Positions 55,604 through 64,000 of a stretch of DNA of 64,000 bases are shown one piece after another (the first letter of the stretch is position 1; each line of letters opens with the position of its first letter). Origin of the DNA: an uncultured Flavobacteriaceae bacterium. Its GTDB lineage: Bacteria > Bacteroidota > Bacteroidia > Flavobacteriales > Flavobacteriaceae. The notes beneath the pieces were generated by a model. It saw only the letters and a program-made list of their open reading frames with translations. It had not been told where the DNA came from and did not search any database. The position numbers were made by a program, and so were the translations under genes. The stretch lies in contig CALSUE010000007.1 in the NCBI GenBank assembly GCA_943789455.1, positions 124,001 to 188,000 on the forward strand, in the 5' to 3' direction.

Positions 55604-57868
55604 ATGATTCCAAAAGTATTTAGAGAGGTCATAGACCTTGGAGATGGAAGAACCATCTCATTAGAAACCGGTAAACTAGCTAAACAAGCTCACGGTTCAG
55701 TTGTTGTTCAAATGGGAAAAGCAATGTTGTTATGTACAGTTGTATCTAACTACAAACAGAGCCCCGTTGATTTTTTACCATTAACTGTAGATTACAGAGA
55801 AAAATTTGCAGCAGCAGGTCGTTATCCTGGGGGTTTCTTTAAAAGAGAAGCTAGACCAAGTGACGGAGAAGTATTAACAATGCGTTTAGTAGACCGTGTT
55901 TTACGTCCACTATTCCCAAAAGATTATCATTCAGAAGTTCAAGTAATGATTCAATTAATGTCTCATGATGAAGATGTTATGCCAGATGCATTAGCAGGTT
56001 TAGCAGCTTCAGCAGCGATTCAGTTGAGTGATTTTCCTTTTGAATGTCCTATTTCGGAAGCACGTGTTGCAAGAGTAAATGGAGAATTTGTTATTAACCC
56101 AAGTAGGGCTCAATTAGCAGATGCAGATATAGATATGATGATTGGTGCCTCAGCTGATTCAGTAATGATGGTTGAAGGTGAAATGGATGAAATTTCTGAG
56201 GAAGAAATGGCAGATGCAATTAAATTTGCTCACGAATCTATAAAAATTCAAATAGAAGCTCAGGTTCGTTTAGCAGAAGCTTTCGGTAAGAAAGAAGTTC
56301 GCGAATACGAAACAGCAGAGCAAAATGAAGAATTAGAAAAAAGAGTTCACGATTTAGCATATGACAAATGTTATGCAATTGCTAAGAAAGGTACATCCAA
56401 AGCCGAACGTGGAGCAGCATTTTCTGAGGTAAAAGAAGAGGTTAAAGCTTCTTTTACAGAAGAAGAAATGGCAGAATTCGGTCATTTAGTAGGTGGTTAT
56501 TACAGAAAAGCTGAAAAGGAAGCTGTAAGAGAGCTAACGCTAGCTGAAGGAATTCGTTTAGATGGTCGTAAAACAGATGAAATTAGACCAATCTGGTCAG
56601 AAATAGATTATTTACCATCTGTTCATGGTTCTTCAATATTTACTAGAGGAGAAACTCAAGCACTTGCTACAGTTACTTTAGGAACATCAAGAGATGCTAA
56701 CAAAATAGACATGCCGTCTTACGAAGGTGAAGAGAAATTTTATTTACATTATAACTTCCCTCCTTTTTGTACAGGTGAGGCAAGACCTTTAAGAGGTACT
56801 TCTAGAAGAGAAGTTGGTCATGGTAATTTAGCACAACGTGGTTTAAAAGGAATGATTCCAGATGATTGCCCTTATACTGTTAGAGTTGTGTCTGAAGTTT
56901 TAGAATCTAATGGTTCATCTTCCATGGCTACAGTTTGTGCAGGAACTATGGCTTTAATGGATGCAGGAGTTCAAATGACTAGACCCGTATCTGGTATCGC
57001 TATGGGATTAATTTCTGATGGTGATCGTTATGCAGTATTATCTGATATTCTTGGAGACGAGGATCACTTAGGTGATATGGATTTCAAAGTTACTGGAACT
57101 TCTGAAGGAATCACAGCATGTCAGATGGATATTAAGATTAAGGGATTACCTTATGAAATTTTAGTAAACGCACTAAAACAAGCTCGTGATGGTCGTTTAC
57201 ACATTTTAGAGAAAATTACTGATACTATTGCTACAGCAAATGAAGAAGTAAAAGCTCATGCTCCTAAAATGATAAACAGAAGGATTCCTAATGAATTAAT
57301 CGGTGCTTTTATTGGACCAGGTGGTAAACACATTCAGGAATTACAGAAGGAAACTGAAACCACTATTGTAATTACAGAGGATGCAGTTACTGAAGAGGGT
57401 ATCATCGAAATTTTAGGAACAAAACCTGAAGGTATTGAAGCTGTTATTGCTAGAATAGAATCGATGATGTTTAAACCTGAGAAAGGTTCTGTGTATGAAG
57501 TGAAAGTTATCAAAATTTTAGATTTTGGTGCTGTTGTTGAATATACTGAAGCTCCTGGTAATGAAGTTTTACTTCACGTAAGTGAGCTAGCTTGGGAACG
57601 TACAAATAATGTTACCGATGTTGTTAAAATGGGTGATGTATTAGATGTTAAATACTTTGGTTTAGATCCTAGAACAAGAAAAGAAAAAGTTTCTAGAAAA
57701 GCAATTTTACCTAAACCAGAAGGTTTTGTAGAGAGACCACCAAGAGATAATTCTCGTGGGCGAGATCAAAGAGGAAGTAGAGACAATCGCGGACGTGATA
57801 ATCGTAGAGATGATAGAAGACCTCGAGATGATCGAAAACCTAAAGAAGATGACAAGAAAGAAGAGTAA
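55604..57868 (+). CDS. pnp: Polyribonucleotide nucleotidyltransferase (PNPase)
   Basis: A 754-aa phosphorolytic 3'-5' exoribonuclease. Two RNase PH domains (about 10-220 and 320-545) hold [20 protein letters not shown] and [23 protein letters not shown] in pieces. A KH domain (about 560-620, [16 protein letters not shown]) and an S1 domain (about 625-695, [20 protein letters not shown]) follow. The tail (about 705-754) is an Arg/Asp/Gly-rich sequence with RGRD-type repeats, which probably binds RNA or partners. Confidence 0.97.
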   Translation: MIPKVFREVIDLGDGRTISLETGKLAKQAHGSVVVQMGKAMLLCTVVSNYKQSPVDFLPLTVDYREKFAAAGRYPGGFFKREARPSDGEVLTMRLVDRVLRPLFPKDYHSEVQVMIQLMSHDEDVMPDALAGLAASAAIQLSDFPFECPISEARVARVNGEFVINPSRAQLADADIDMMIGASADSVMMVEGEMDEISEEEMADAIKFAHESIKIQIEAQVRLAEAFGKKEVREYETAEQNEELEKRVHDLAYDKCYAIAKKGTSKAERGAAFSEVKEEVKASFTEEEMAEFGHLVGGYYRKAEKEAVRELTLAEGIRLDGRKTDEIRPIWSEIDYLPSVHGSSIFTRGETQALATVTLGTSRDANKIDMPSYEGEEKFYLHYNFPPFCTGEARPLRGTSRREVGHGNLAQRGLKGMIPDDCPYTVRVVSEVLESNGSSSMATVCAGTMALMDAGVQMTRPVSGIAMGLISDGDRYAVLSDILGDEDHLGDMDFKVTGTSEGITACQMDIKIKGLPYEILVNALKQARDGRLHILEKITDTIATANEEVKAHAPKMINRRIPNELIGAFIGPGGKHIQELQKETETTIVITEDAVTEEGIIEILGTKPEGIEAVIARIESMMFKPEKGSVYEVKVIKILDFGAVVEYTEAPGNEVLLHVSELAWERTNNVTDVVKMGDVLDVKYFGLDPRTRKEKVSRKAILPKPEGFVERPPRDNSRGRDQRGSRDNRGRDNRRDDRRPRDDRKPKEDDKKEE

Positions 57869-57888
57869 AACCTTTCTTATAATAAATT

Positions 57889-57921
57889 TAGAATCGCCAA
57901 AATTTTTTTGGCGATTTTTTT
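57889..57921 (+). terminator. Terminator after pnp
   Basis: AATCGCCAAAA / TTTTGGCGATT with a 3-base loop and a following T run. Confidence 0.85.
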
Positions 57922-57970
57922 ATTTACATACAACCGATATGCTTTAATTTAGTTTCTTTGTAAAATCAAA

Positions 57971-59113
57971 ATGAAAATACAACGTCTAACATATCTATCT
58001 CTAGGCTCTAACCAAGGAGATAAACTAAAAACTCTACAAAAAGCAATACATGATATTGCTGAGAATATTGGTGCTATTCAAAAAATATCATCTGTATATA
58101 AAACGAGTTCTTGGGGATATGAAGGAGAAGATTTTTATAATATATGTATCAGTGTTTCAACATATCTTCAGCCTGAGAACTTACTTAAGAAGCTCTTAGG
58201 TATAGAAAACAAATACGGTAGGGAGAGAAAAAAAACAAACGGTTATTCTGACAGAAAAATCGATATCGATATTTTATTATTTGATAACGAAATCATATTT
58301 TCAAAAGAAGTGACCATCCCCCATCCTAGAATGCTAGAGAGAAAATTCGTGCTGGTTCCTTTAGTTGAAATCGCAAAAAACACACTTCACCCTATAGAAA
58401 AAAAACAACTTGTTAGTTGTTTAAATAATTGCAGTGACGCTTCATTAATTGAAAAAATTTCAGCCAAGTTAATTAGACCTATTCCTTTAACCGAAAAATA
58501 TAACTACATCGCTATTGAGGGTAATATAGGCGCTGGAAAAACCTCTTTAGCAAAATTAATGAGTGATGAATTTAATGCTAAAGTTGTTTTAGAACGATTT
58601 GCGGATAATGCATTTCTTCCAAAATTTTATAATGACAAAGAACGATTTGCCTTTCCTTTAGAAATGAGTTTTCTGGCAGACAGGTATCAGCAGCTTATCG
58701 ATGATTTAGCTCAATTTGATTTATTTAAAAACCTAATTGTCTCTGATTACTATATTTTCAAATCGTTAATTTTTGCACAAGTAACTTTACAGAAAGAGGA
58801 ATATACTTTGTACAGAAAAATTTTTGACATCATGTATAGAGAAATTTCAAAACCAGATTTATACATTTACTTATATCAAAATACAAATCGACTTTTAGAC
58901 AATATTAAAAAAAGAGGTCGGGACTATGAACAAAACATAGAGGCAGGTTATTTACAAAAAATTCATGACGGTTACAGTGGCTTTATTAAGACCGAGCAAC
59001 ATCTTAATACATTAATTATTGATGTGTCTGAATTAGATTTTGTGAACAACTACGAGGATTATAAACAAATTTTAAGCATAATAAATCTTCACGACTCAAC
59101 AATCTCAACTTAA
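57971..59113 (+). CDS. folK: Fusion: HPPK (FolK) and deoxynucleoside kinase
   Basis: The N-terminal 160 residues are 6-hydroxymethyl-7,8-dihydropterin pyrophosphokinase (folate synthesis): LSLGSNQGDKLKTL near residue 10 and the KYGRERKKTNGYSDRKIDIDILLFD region (in pieces) near 75-100. Residues about 175-380 are a deoxynucleoside kinase of the dGK/dAK type: IAIEGNIGAGKTSLAKLM (P-loop near 180), ERFADN, and RGRDYEQNI as the lid region. The fusion is common in flavobacteria, so one polypeptide links folate precursor and nucleoside salvage phosphorylations. The frame is intact through the junction. Confidence 0.94.
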   Translation: MKIQRLTYLSLGSNQGDKLKTLQKAIHDIAENIGAIQKISSVYKTSSWGYEGEDFYNICISVSTYLQPENLLKKLLGIENKYGRERKKTNGYSDRKIDIDILLFDNEIIFSKEVTIPHPRMLERKFVLVPLVEIAKNTLHPIEKKQLVSCLNNCSDASLIEKISAKLIRPIPLTEKYNYIAIEGNIGAGKTSLAKLMSDEFNAKVVLERFADNAFLPKFYNDKERFAFPLEMSFLADRYQQLIDDLAQFDLFKNLIVSDYYIFKSLIFAQVTLQKEEYTLYRKIFDIMYREISKPDLYIYLYQNTNRLLDNIKKRGRDYEQNIEAGYLQKIHDGYSGFIKTEQHLNTLIIDVSELDFVNNYEDYKQILSIINLHDSTIST

Positions 59114-59136
59114 TTTTTTACAGGGACATAACAGAA

Positions 59137-59472
59137 CTATTTCTTTAACTCAAGTTTTTCTGCAAAATAATCGCAAAAATCTCTCATAGTTGCGGACATT
59201 TTTTGATCATCTGTTGCACGTTCAAAACTTGCAGCCATGGAGACTAAAGTTTGATGAAAAAATTGCTTCATTTCGTCAACTGGCATATCTTTAGTCCAAA
59301 GATCCATTCGAAGAGTATCCTTTTTTTGGTGATCCCAAACAGATAACATAATTGCTTTTGAAGATTCATCTTCAATTCCTCCATCCTCAGCTGTCCAACT
59401 TATATTTTCAGGAATTTTATTTTCATCTAATTCAACAGTAAATTCAATTTTAGAAGTGTGTGCTACGGCCAT
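59137..59472 (-). CDS. gldC: Gliding motility protein GldC
   Basis: A 111-aa cytoplasmic protein required for efficient gliding in F. johnsoniae. HTSKIEFTVELDENKIPENISW and WDHQKKDTLRMDLWTKDMPV match GldC. The biochemical role is not known. Its ATG overlaps the gldB stop by one base (TAATG), so the two are translationally coupled. Confidence 0.95.
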   Translation of the reverse strand: MAVAHTSKIEFTVELDENKIPENISWTAEDGGIEDESSKAIMLSVWDHQKKDTLRMDLWTKDMPVDEMKQFFHQTLVSMAASFERATDDQKMSATMRDFCDYFAEKLELKK

Positions 59473-60431
59473 TATTTTCTTGGTTTGTATTTAGAATTTT
59501 TAAAGATTTCTTCTCCATCTTTTATTAATAAATCTGACAAAGATACATCATTATTATCCATAAATGAACGGACAATTTGTAGCCCAATCCTCTGTCCTAT
59601 TCGGCCAGGAGAATTTTTATCTTCACTTAAATAAAATTTTGAAAAAGGAGCATCTTCTAAAAATCTTTTATTCAGTTTTGTATCTGTACTGTACAATAGA
59701 TTATTTTCTATAAAGTATTTCCATACTTGCTCTTCATTAGTGATGGCCCAGTCATATTTTTGTTTCGTATATCCAATTCTTACAGCATCTGACTTTAATG
59801 GTAAATACAAGTCTAAGAGATATAATTTTTTCCCTTCATGAATCATTTTTGCAAGAAAAGATCTATTAGTTAGTGGTTTAATTTGCGAATCTATAATAGC
59901 ATTAGCAACATCAACAACAATTCTTTCTCGAACATTATTTTGCTTAATATAAGCAGGATAATCACCGTAAAATGGGTGCTTACTACCAAGATATACATCA
60001 AGAGAGATAAAGACTAAACGTTGATTATAAATAACCCTGTAATTGTAATCTATATTACTTAGTCCCGTAATTATATTTGGAGTGTTAAACATAGGGTTAT
60101 AATAGGTGATGTATTTAAATAATGATCTTAATTCTGTTTCAATGTCAGAAAATGAAGAATATAATTTTTGAGTTTCAGTATATAATTCTTGTTCATCTTT
60201 ATCTTTAATTTTAGCCATCCAAATACTATCGGGGGTGTTTTCAGGGAAGAGTATCGGATATTTCTTTTTAAGCTCTTCAAGATCTTCTCCTTTATGACTA
60301 TAAAAATCTTGTTCAAATCGATTAATCATAAATTTCACCTCAATAGTTGAAGTATCAATATTATTTTTGACTTCTTTTTGACAAGAATTGAAAAATAGTA
60401 GAAGAAAGAAAAATAAGAAATAATTTCGCAT
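59472..60431 (-). CDS. gldB: Gliding lipoprotein GldB
   Basis: A 319-aa lipoprotein (lipobox ending at C17, FNSC) essential for gliding. The mature part has the DUF-like GldB fold with LKKKYPILFPENTPDSIWMAK near residue 55 and the closing GRIGQRIGLQIVRSFM region. The mechanism is not known, though GldB is a recognised component of the machinery. The gldB-gldC pair is one coupled unit divergent from nadE. Confidence 0.95.
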   Translation of the reverse strand: MRNYFLFFFLLLFFNSCQKEVKNNIDTSTIEVKFMINRFEQDFYSHKGEDLEELKKKYPILFPENTPDSIWMAKIKDKDEQELYTETQKLYSSFSDIETELRSLFKYITYYNPMFNTPNIITGLSNIDYNYRVIYNQRLVFISLDVYLGSKHPFYGDYPAYIKQNNVRERIVVDVANAIIDSQIKPLTNRSFLAKMIHEGKKLYLLDLYLPLKSDAVRIGYTKQKYDWAITNEEQVWKYFIENNLLYSTDTKLNKRFLEDAPFSKFYLSEDKNSPGRIGQRIGLQIVRSFMDNNDVSLSDLLIKDGEEIFKNSKYKPRK

Positions 60432-60464
60432 ATGCTTTGTATCTTAGCTACGTGTTAAGAACGT

Positions 60465-60493
60465 CAAAAATACTAAAATAGTTTTCTATGCAA
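60465..60493 (-). promoter_or_regulatory. gldB-gldC promoter (TTG-N18-TATTTTTG)
   Basis: On the minus strand, TTG at 60493-60491, an 18-base spacer and TATTTTTG at 60472-60465. The -33 element lies inside the divergent nadE coding start. Confidence 0.5.
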
Positions 60494-61276
60494 GTTGAAA
60501 AAGTTACTCAATATATTGTTTCATGGTTAAAAGAGTATGCATCTAATGCGGGAGTTAAAGGTTTTGTAATTGGTGTTTCGGGAGGTATAGATTCTGCCGT
60601 CACTTCCACATTATGTGCTAAAACTGGTTTTCCTACATTATGTTTAGAGATGCCTATTCATCAAGAAAAAAATCAAGTGAATAGAGCAACTCAACATATT
60701 TCTTCCCTTAAAGATCAATTCGAGAATGTTAGCTCAACCTGTGTGAATTTGACCCCTGTTTTTAATAGTTTAGTAGAAGCTATGCCAAAAGTAGATAACG
60801 AAGATGACCGCTTTATGAGTTTAGCTAATACTAGGGCTAGATTACGGATGACTAGCTTGTATTATTTTGCTGGTTTGGATAATTTGTTGGTTGCGGGAAC
60901 TGGAAATAAGGTCGAAGATTTTGGTGTAGGGTTTTATACAAAGTATGGTGATGGCGGTGTAGATTTAAGCCCAATAGCAGATTTAATGAAATCTGAAGTG
61001 TATGCTATTGCTAGTTTTTTAGAAATAAATAAAGAAATTCAACAAGCTCCTCCAACTGATGGCTTATGGGGAGATGACCGAACTGACGAAGATCAATTAG
61101 GTGCTAGTTATGACGAATTAGAATGGGCTATGCATACCGTAGAAGTTGGCAGAGACATTAGCGAACTTCATGGAAGACAAAAAGAGGTTTATAAAACTTA
61201 TTTGAAGTTAAATAAGTCTAATCAGCATAAAATGGATCCAATACCTGTTTGTATCATTCCAAAAAAACTACAATAA
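60488..61276 (+). CDS. nadE: NH3-dependent NAD+ synthetase
   Basis: The enzyme amidates nicotinic acid adenine dinucleotide to NAD+. The protein is 262 aa and lacks a glutaminase domain, so free ammonia is the amide donor. The pyrophosphatase loop is GVSGGIDSAVTSTL near residue 29, and GTGNKVEDFGVGFYTKYGDGGVDLSPIADL near 137-165 (in pieces) is the synthetase core. The start is divergent from gldB with 56 bases between. Confidence 0.96.
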   Translation: MQVEKVTQYIVSWLKEYASNAGVKGFVIGVSGGIDSAVTSTLCAKTGFPTLCLEMPIHQEKNQVNRATQHISSLKDQFENVSSTCVNLTPVFNSLVEAMPKVDNEDDRFMSLANTRARLRMTSLYYFAGLDNLLVAGTGNKVEDFGVGFYTKYGDGGVDLSPIADLMKSEVYAIASFLEINKEIQQAPPTDGLWGDDRTDEDQLGASYDELEWAMHTVEVGRDISELHGRQKEVYKTYLKLNKSNQHKMDPIPVCIIPKKLQ

Positions 61277-61399
61277 TTTAACGGAGTTTAATAATTTTTT
61301 TGCTTTTAATAACTTTCTACGTCTTTGACCTTTTGATATTTCTAAAGGAGCTGTTAGCATTAAAAATAATGATTTTGTTAAAAGTTTAATTTTTTTCAT
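61268..61399 (-). CDS. Possible small basic ORF (43 aa), uncertain
   Basis: An ATG at 61399 opens a frame of 43 codons ending in TAG at 61268, inside the nadE 3' end. The peptide begins MKKIKLLTKSLFLML and continues with the basic ISKGQRRRKLLKAKK. It is the only coding-looking content of the 195-base gap between nadE and dnaG, lying downstream of dnaG on the same strand. I do not know a family, and the sequence could be chance. Confidence 0.3.
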   Translation of the reverse strand: MKKIKLLTKSLFLMLTAPLEISKGQRRRKLLKAKKLLNSVKLL

Positions 61400-61471
61400 A
61401 GGGGTAAATTTTTTTACAAAAATAAATAATAAAATTAACCTATAATAATAAAATTACTTGTTTAGCGCTAA

Positions 61472-63427
61472 TTATACAACCCTCATCAACTTACTATACA
61501 GTCGTTTTTTTAATTCAGTGTAGTTTTGAATCATTTCTAGGTCAATATTATTTACAGCTTCCCCTTCACTAGGATTGATAAGCTGCTGTATTTTTTTATC
61601 AATAAGAATTCTTCTTAAATTTAAAATAGCATCAGATACTAACTTTGACAACACTTCTACAGATTCAGTAACAAAAATATTTTTTCGCTTCCAGTCACTT
61701 AATGTGTATTTTTCATCATCCATTAAAATTGAGGTTACAATTGAGGATATATCTGGATTTGAATGGTTTATAAATGTTTCCATTTCAATTTTATCCTCTT
61801 GATTTAATTGATGTATCATTTCATAATAAATACTTTGAAAAATTTCATTTGAAAACTCTATTTCATCATCTTGAAGATTTAAATATAACTCTTTAGAAAC
61901 CTGATTAGTGTATTTTTCTTTTTCTAAATGGATCACTCCGTCTTCATCTTCAACTTCTATAAAATCAACAAAATCTGTTTCCTGGTTGCCAAATAATAAT
62001 AAAATTCTAATTATTTCTCTTTCCAAAATAAACAAAGAGTTTACCTCTTTTAATTGTTCAGTTTGCTTTTTAATAACCTCAAATGATTGTTTTTCTTTTT
62101 GCTGATTTTTTTTGTAATCTTGTGAGTTTTTTGAAATTAACTGTGCTAATTCACTAAATAAAACACGTTCTGAGATTTCCATAATACGTGAACATTCTTG
62201 CACATAAACTTCGCGTTGAATACTATCTGGAATTTTAGAAATACTAGTTACAATATCACGAATTAAACCTGCTTTTTTTACAGGATCATTATTCGCGTCT
62301 TTCATTAAAAGTGATACTTTAAAATTAATAAAGTCTTGTGAAGATTCTTCTAAATATTCTCTCAAAGAAGCTTCGGAATGTTTTTTCGCAAAACTATCTG
62401 GATCATCTCCATCAGGAAAAGCAACAACTTTCACATTCATTCCTTGCTCAAGTATTAAATCTATTCCTCTTAAAGAGGCTCTAATTCCCGCAGCATCTCC
62501 ATCAAATAAGACAGTAATATTTTTAGTGAGCCTGTGAACTAACCTAATCTGATCAGAGGTTAACGCAGTTCCTGATGATGCTACGACATTCTCGATTCCT
62601 GATTGATAGAAAGAAATAACATCTGTATACCCTTCTACCAAATAGCAATTATCTTGTTTAGCAATCTCTTTTTTTGCTTGATAGATTCCGTACAGAATTT
62701 TACTTTTGTGATAGATATCACTTTCAGGAGAATTCACATATTTAGCAGTTTTTTTATCACTTGATAGGGTTCTTCCACCAAAACCTAAAATTCGCCCAGA
62801 CATACTATGAATAGGAAACATCACACGGCCTTTAAAACGATCAAATTGTTTCTTTTCTCTAACAATAGTTACGCCTGTGCTTGCCAAGTATTTTATATCA
62901 TAACCTTTTTTTAAGGCTTCATTTGTAAAAGAGTCCCAATTGTCTAAGCAATAGCCTAAATCAAATTTTTTGATACTATTTTCATTAAAACCTCTTTCTT
63001 TAAAATAGGAAAGACCAATTGCTTTTCCTTGAGTAGAATTTAATAAAATGTCATGAAAATATTCTTTCGCAAAATTTGAAACTAAGAACATGCTTTCCCG
63101 TTCATTCATCTGCTCCTTTTCTTGATCTGACTGAACAGTTTCTTCAATTTCTATATTGTATTTTTTAGCAAGAAACTTTATGGCCTCAGGATAAGAATAA
63201 TGTTCATGTTCCATCAAGAAAGAGACTGCATTACCCCCTTTCCCTGTACTAAAATCTTTCCAAATTTGTTTTACTGGTGAAACCATGAAAGATGGAGACT
63301 TTTCGTCAGTAAAAGGACTTAATCCTTTAAAGTTGCTTCCTGCTTTTTTTAATTGAACAAACTCACCGATTACCTCCTCTACACGGGCAGTTTCAAAAAC
63401 TTGATCGATGGTACTTCTTGATATCAT
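61472..63427 (-). CDS. dnaG: DNA primase, zinc-ribbon ligands absent
   Basis: DnaG makes RNA primers for replication. The N-terminal domain that normally binds zinc through CPFH and CFGC reads SPFT at 37-40 and DFST at 58-61, so the ligands C, H, C and C are S, T, D and T. Still the fold-defining sequence DEKSPSFMVSPVKQIWKDF and GGNAVSFLMEHE remain. The catalytic core follows: RVMFPIHSMSGRILGFGGR, the TOPRIM motifs YLVEGYTDVISF and LFDGDAAGIRA. The C terminus (about 430-651) should bind the DnaB helicase. Length 651 is usual for this phylum. Confidence 0.95.
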   Translation of the reverse strand: MISRSTIDQVFETARVEEVIGEFVQLKKAGSNFKGLSPFTDEKSPSFMVSPVKQIWKDFSTGKGGNAVSFLMEHEHYSYPEAIKFLAKKYNIEIEETVQSDQEKEQMNERESMFLVSNFAKEYFHDILLNSTQGKAIGLSYFKERGFNENSIKKFDLGYCLDNWDSFTNEALKKGYDIKYLASTGVTIVREKKQFDRFKGRVMFPIHSMSGRILGFGGRTLSSDKKTAKYVNSPESDIYHKSKILYGIYQAKKEIAKQDNCYLVEGYTDVISFYQSGIENVVASSGTALTSDQIRLVHRLTKNITVLFDGDAAGIRASLRGIDLILEQGMNVKVVAFPDGDDPDSFAKKHSEASLREYLEESSQDFINFKVSLLMKDANNDPVKKAGLIRDIVTSISKIPDSIQREVYVQECSRIMEISERVLFSELAQLISKNSQDYKKNQQKEKQSFEVIKKQTEQLKEVNSLFILEREIIRILLLFGNQETDFVDFIEVEDEDGVIHLEKEKYTNQVSKELYLNLQDDEIEFSNEIFQSIYYEMIHQLNQEDKIEMETFINHSNPDISSIVTSILMDDEKYTLSDWKRKNIFVTESVEVLSKLVSDAILNLRRILIDKKIQQLINPSEGEAVNNIDLEMIQNYTELKKRLYSKLMRVV

Positions 63428-63453
63428 TTAAAATAGACTTGGAAAAGTTAAAA

Positions 63454-63461
63454 CAAATATA
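63454..63461 (-). promoter_or_regulatory. Probable dnaG -7 box
   Basis: The minus strand reads TATATTTG, an exact TAnnTTTG match 26 bases before the ATG. The -33 TTG is unclear. Confidence 0.45.
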
Positions 63462-63489
63462 GTAATTAGAAATTTTGAATGATTTGAAA

Positions 63490-63525
63490 ATTAAAAAACC
63501 TCACTAATTTAATTAATGAGGTAAA
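63490..63525 (-). terminator. Terminator after clpX
   Basis: On the minus strand ACCTCATTAATT / AATTAGTGAGGT with one mismatch, followed by six T. Confidence 0.75.
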
Positions 63526-63547
63526 TGTATTGTTTGAAATCAAAAAA

Positions 63548-64000
63548 TTAAGAGGCTGCTCTTAGTTTTTTTAAGGTTGTTTTTGTCATTTTTTCCTCTG
63601 CATAATCTTTCGTGACAACTAGTTGTTTTTCATCAGAACTAGGCAACTCAAACATAGCGTCTGTAAGAATAGCCTCACAAAGAGAACGCAATCCTCTTGC
63701 TCCCAGTTTATATTCAACTGCTTTTCCAACTATATAATTTAAAGCACCTTCTTCAATAGTAAAATCTACATCATCCATTGAAAAGAGTTTTTCATATTGT
63801 TTAATAATTGAGTTCTTAGGTTCTGTTAAAATTGATCTCAAGATTTCTGCATCTAGAGGATTCATATAACTTAAAACTGGTAACCGTCCAATAATTTCAG
63901 GGATTAATCCAAATGATTTCAGATCTGATGGAATGATATACTGAAGTAAGTTTTCCTCATCAATTTTATCCTCTTCTATTGATGCATTAAAACCAACCGC
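63548..64000 (-). CDS. clpX: ATP-dependent Clp protease ATPase subunit ClpX, 5' end outside window
   Basis: The open frame runs from the window edge to the stop at 63548, giving the last 150 residues. The segment LLQYIIPSDLKSFGLIPEIIGRLPVL matches the ClpX arginine-finger region near its C-terminal third, and ALNYIVGKAVEYKLGARGLRSLCEAILTDAMFELPS (in pieces) contains the sensor-2 motif GARGLR. ClpX unfolds substrates for ClpP. The N-terminal zinc-binding domain is not in view. Confidence 0.95.
   Translation of the reverse strand, partial: AVGFNASIEEDKIDEENLLQYIIPSDLKSFGLIPEIIGRLPVLSYMNPLDAEILRSILTEPKNSIIKQYEKLFSMDDVDFTIEEGALNYIVGKAVEYKLGARGLRSLCEAILTDAMFELPSSDEKQLVVTKDYAEEKMTKTTLKKLRAAS

Overview
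The window is a stretch of chromosome from a member of the Flavobacteriia (Bacteroidota). The evidence is strong AT-richness, the gliding and type IX secretion (T9SS) genes gldK-L-M-N, gldB-gldC, a porT/sprT-like gene and a tamL-like gene, the HPPK-deoxynucleoside kinase fusion, and promoters that fit the Bacteroidota consensus TTG-N18-21-TAnnTTTG instead of -35/-10 boxes with Shine-Dalgarno sites. Coding density is high and no gap without a gene exceeds about 200 bases. I see no insertion sequence, prophage, CRISPR array or integron. The window looks like core genome, so the interest lies in odd variants of core proteins and in control sites.

Layout. 1-4100: 5' part of aroA (minus), then a large secreted BNR/sortilin-type repeat protein. 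4196-6903: minus-strand run of AtoE-type transporter, aat, MazG-like pyrophosphohydrolase and a small membrane protein. 7003-14481: VTT membrane protein, DUF1456, MscS channel, gamma-carbonic-anhydrase-like protein, glucosaminidase/LysM lipoprotein, ACC-deaminase-like PLP enzyme, ABC-F ATPase, DUF983. 14487-23916 (minus): topA, a ureohydrolase-fold protein, gldK, gldL, gldM, gldN, then an FAD oxidoreductase. 24106-28381 (plus): miaB, a sigma-54 activator ATPase, lptE, an unknown gene, secG. 28534-30469: groES-groEL. 30528-34381 (minus): a probable metal-handling operon (HYC_CC_PP protein, TonB receptor, HMA protein, DUF6503 lipoprotein). 34556-36711: GAF protein and purH. 36787-42303: mreB-mreC-mreD-PBP2-rodA elongasome operon. 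42371-44288 (minus): proS, tRNA-Glu, rpsT. 44457-49456: Ser/Arg-rich lipoprotein, FadL-type porin, NifU-like protein, ubiE/menG, porT. 49459-57868: rRNA/tRNA methyltransferase, tamL, fbaA, accD, rpsO, pnp. 57971-64000: folK-dNK fusion, gldC, gldB, nadE, a possible tiny ORF, dnaG and the 3' part of clpX.

Most noteworthy. (1) Two enzymes that normally carry a four-ligand zinc ribbon, DnaG and AccD, have all four ligand positions replaced, and TopA has no C-terminal four-Cys fingers. (2) The ureohydrolase between topA and gldK has lost three of the six canonical metal ligands, which suggests a pseudoenzyme kept beside the gliding motor genes. (3) Perfect palindromes sit on or next to good promoters of purH, accD and miaB, so they are candidate operators. 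(4) groES has no CIRCE element and no TAnnTTTG box but has a sigma-54-like site, and an activator ATPase without a sensory domain is encoded 2 kb upstream. (5) The HYC_CC_PP/TonB/HMA operon looks like a cysteine-rich metal-acquisition or metal-handling system.
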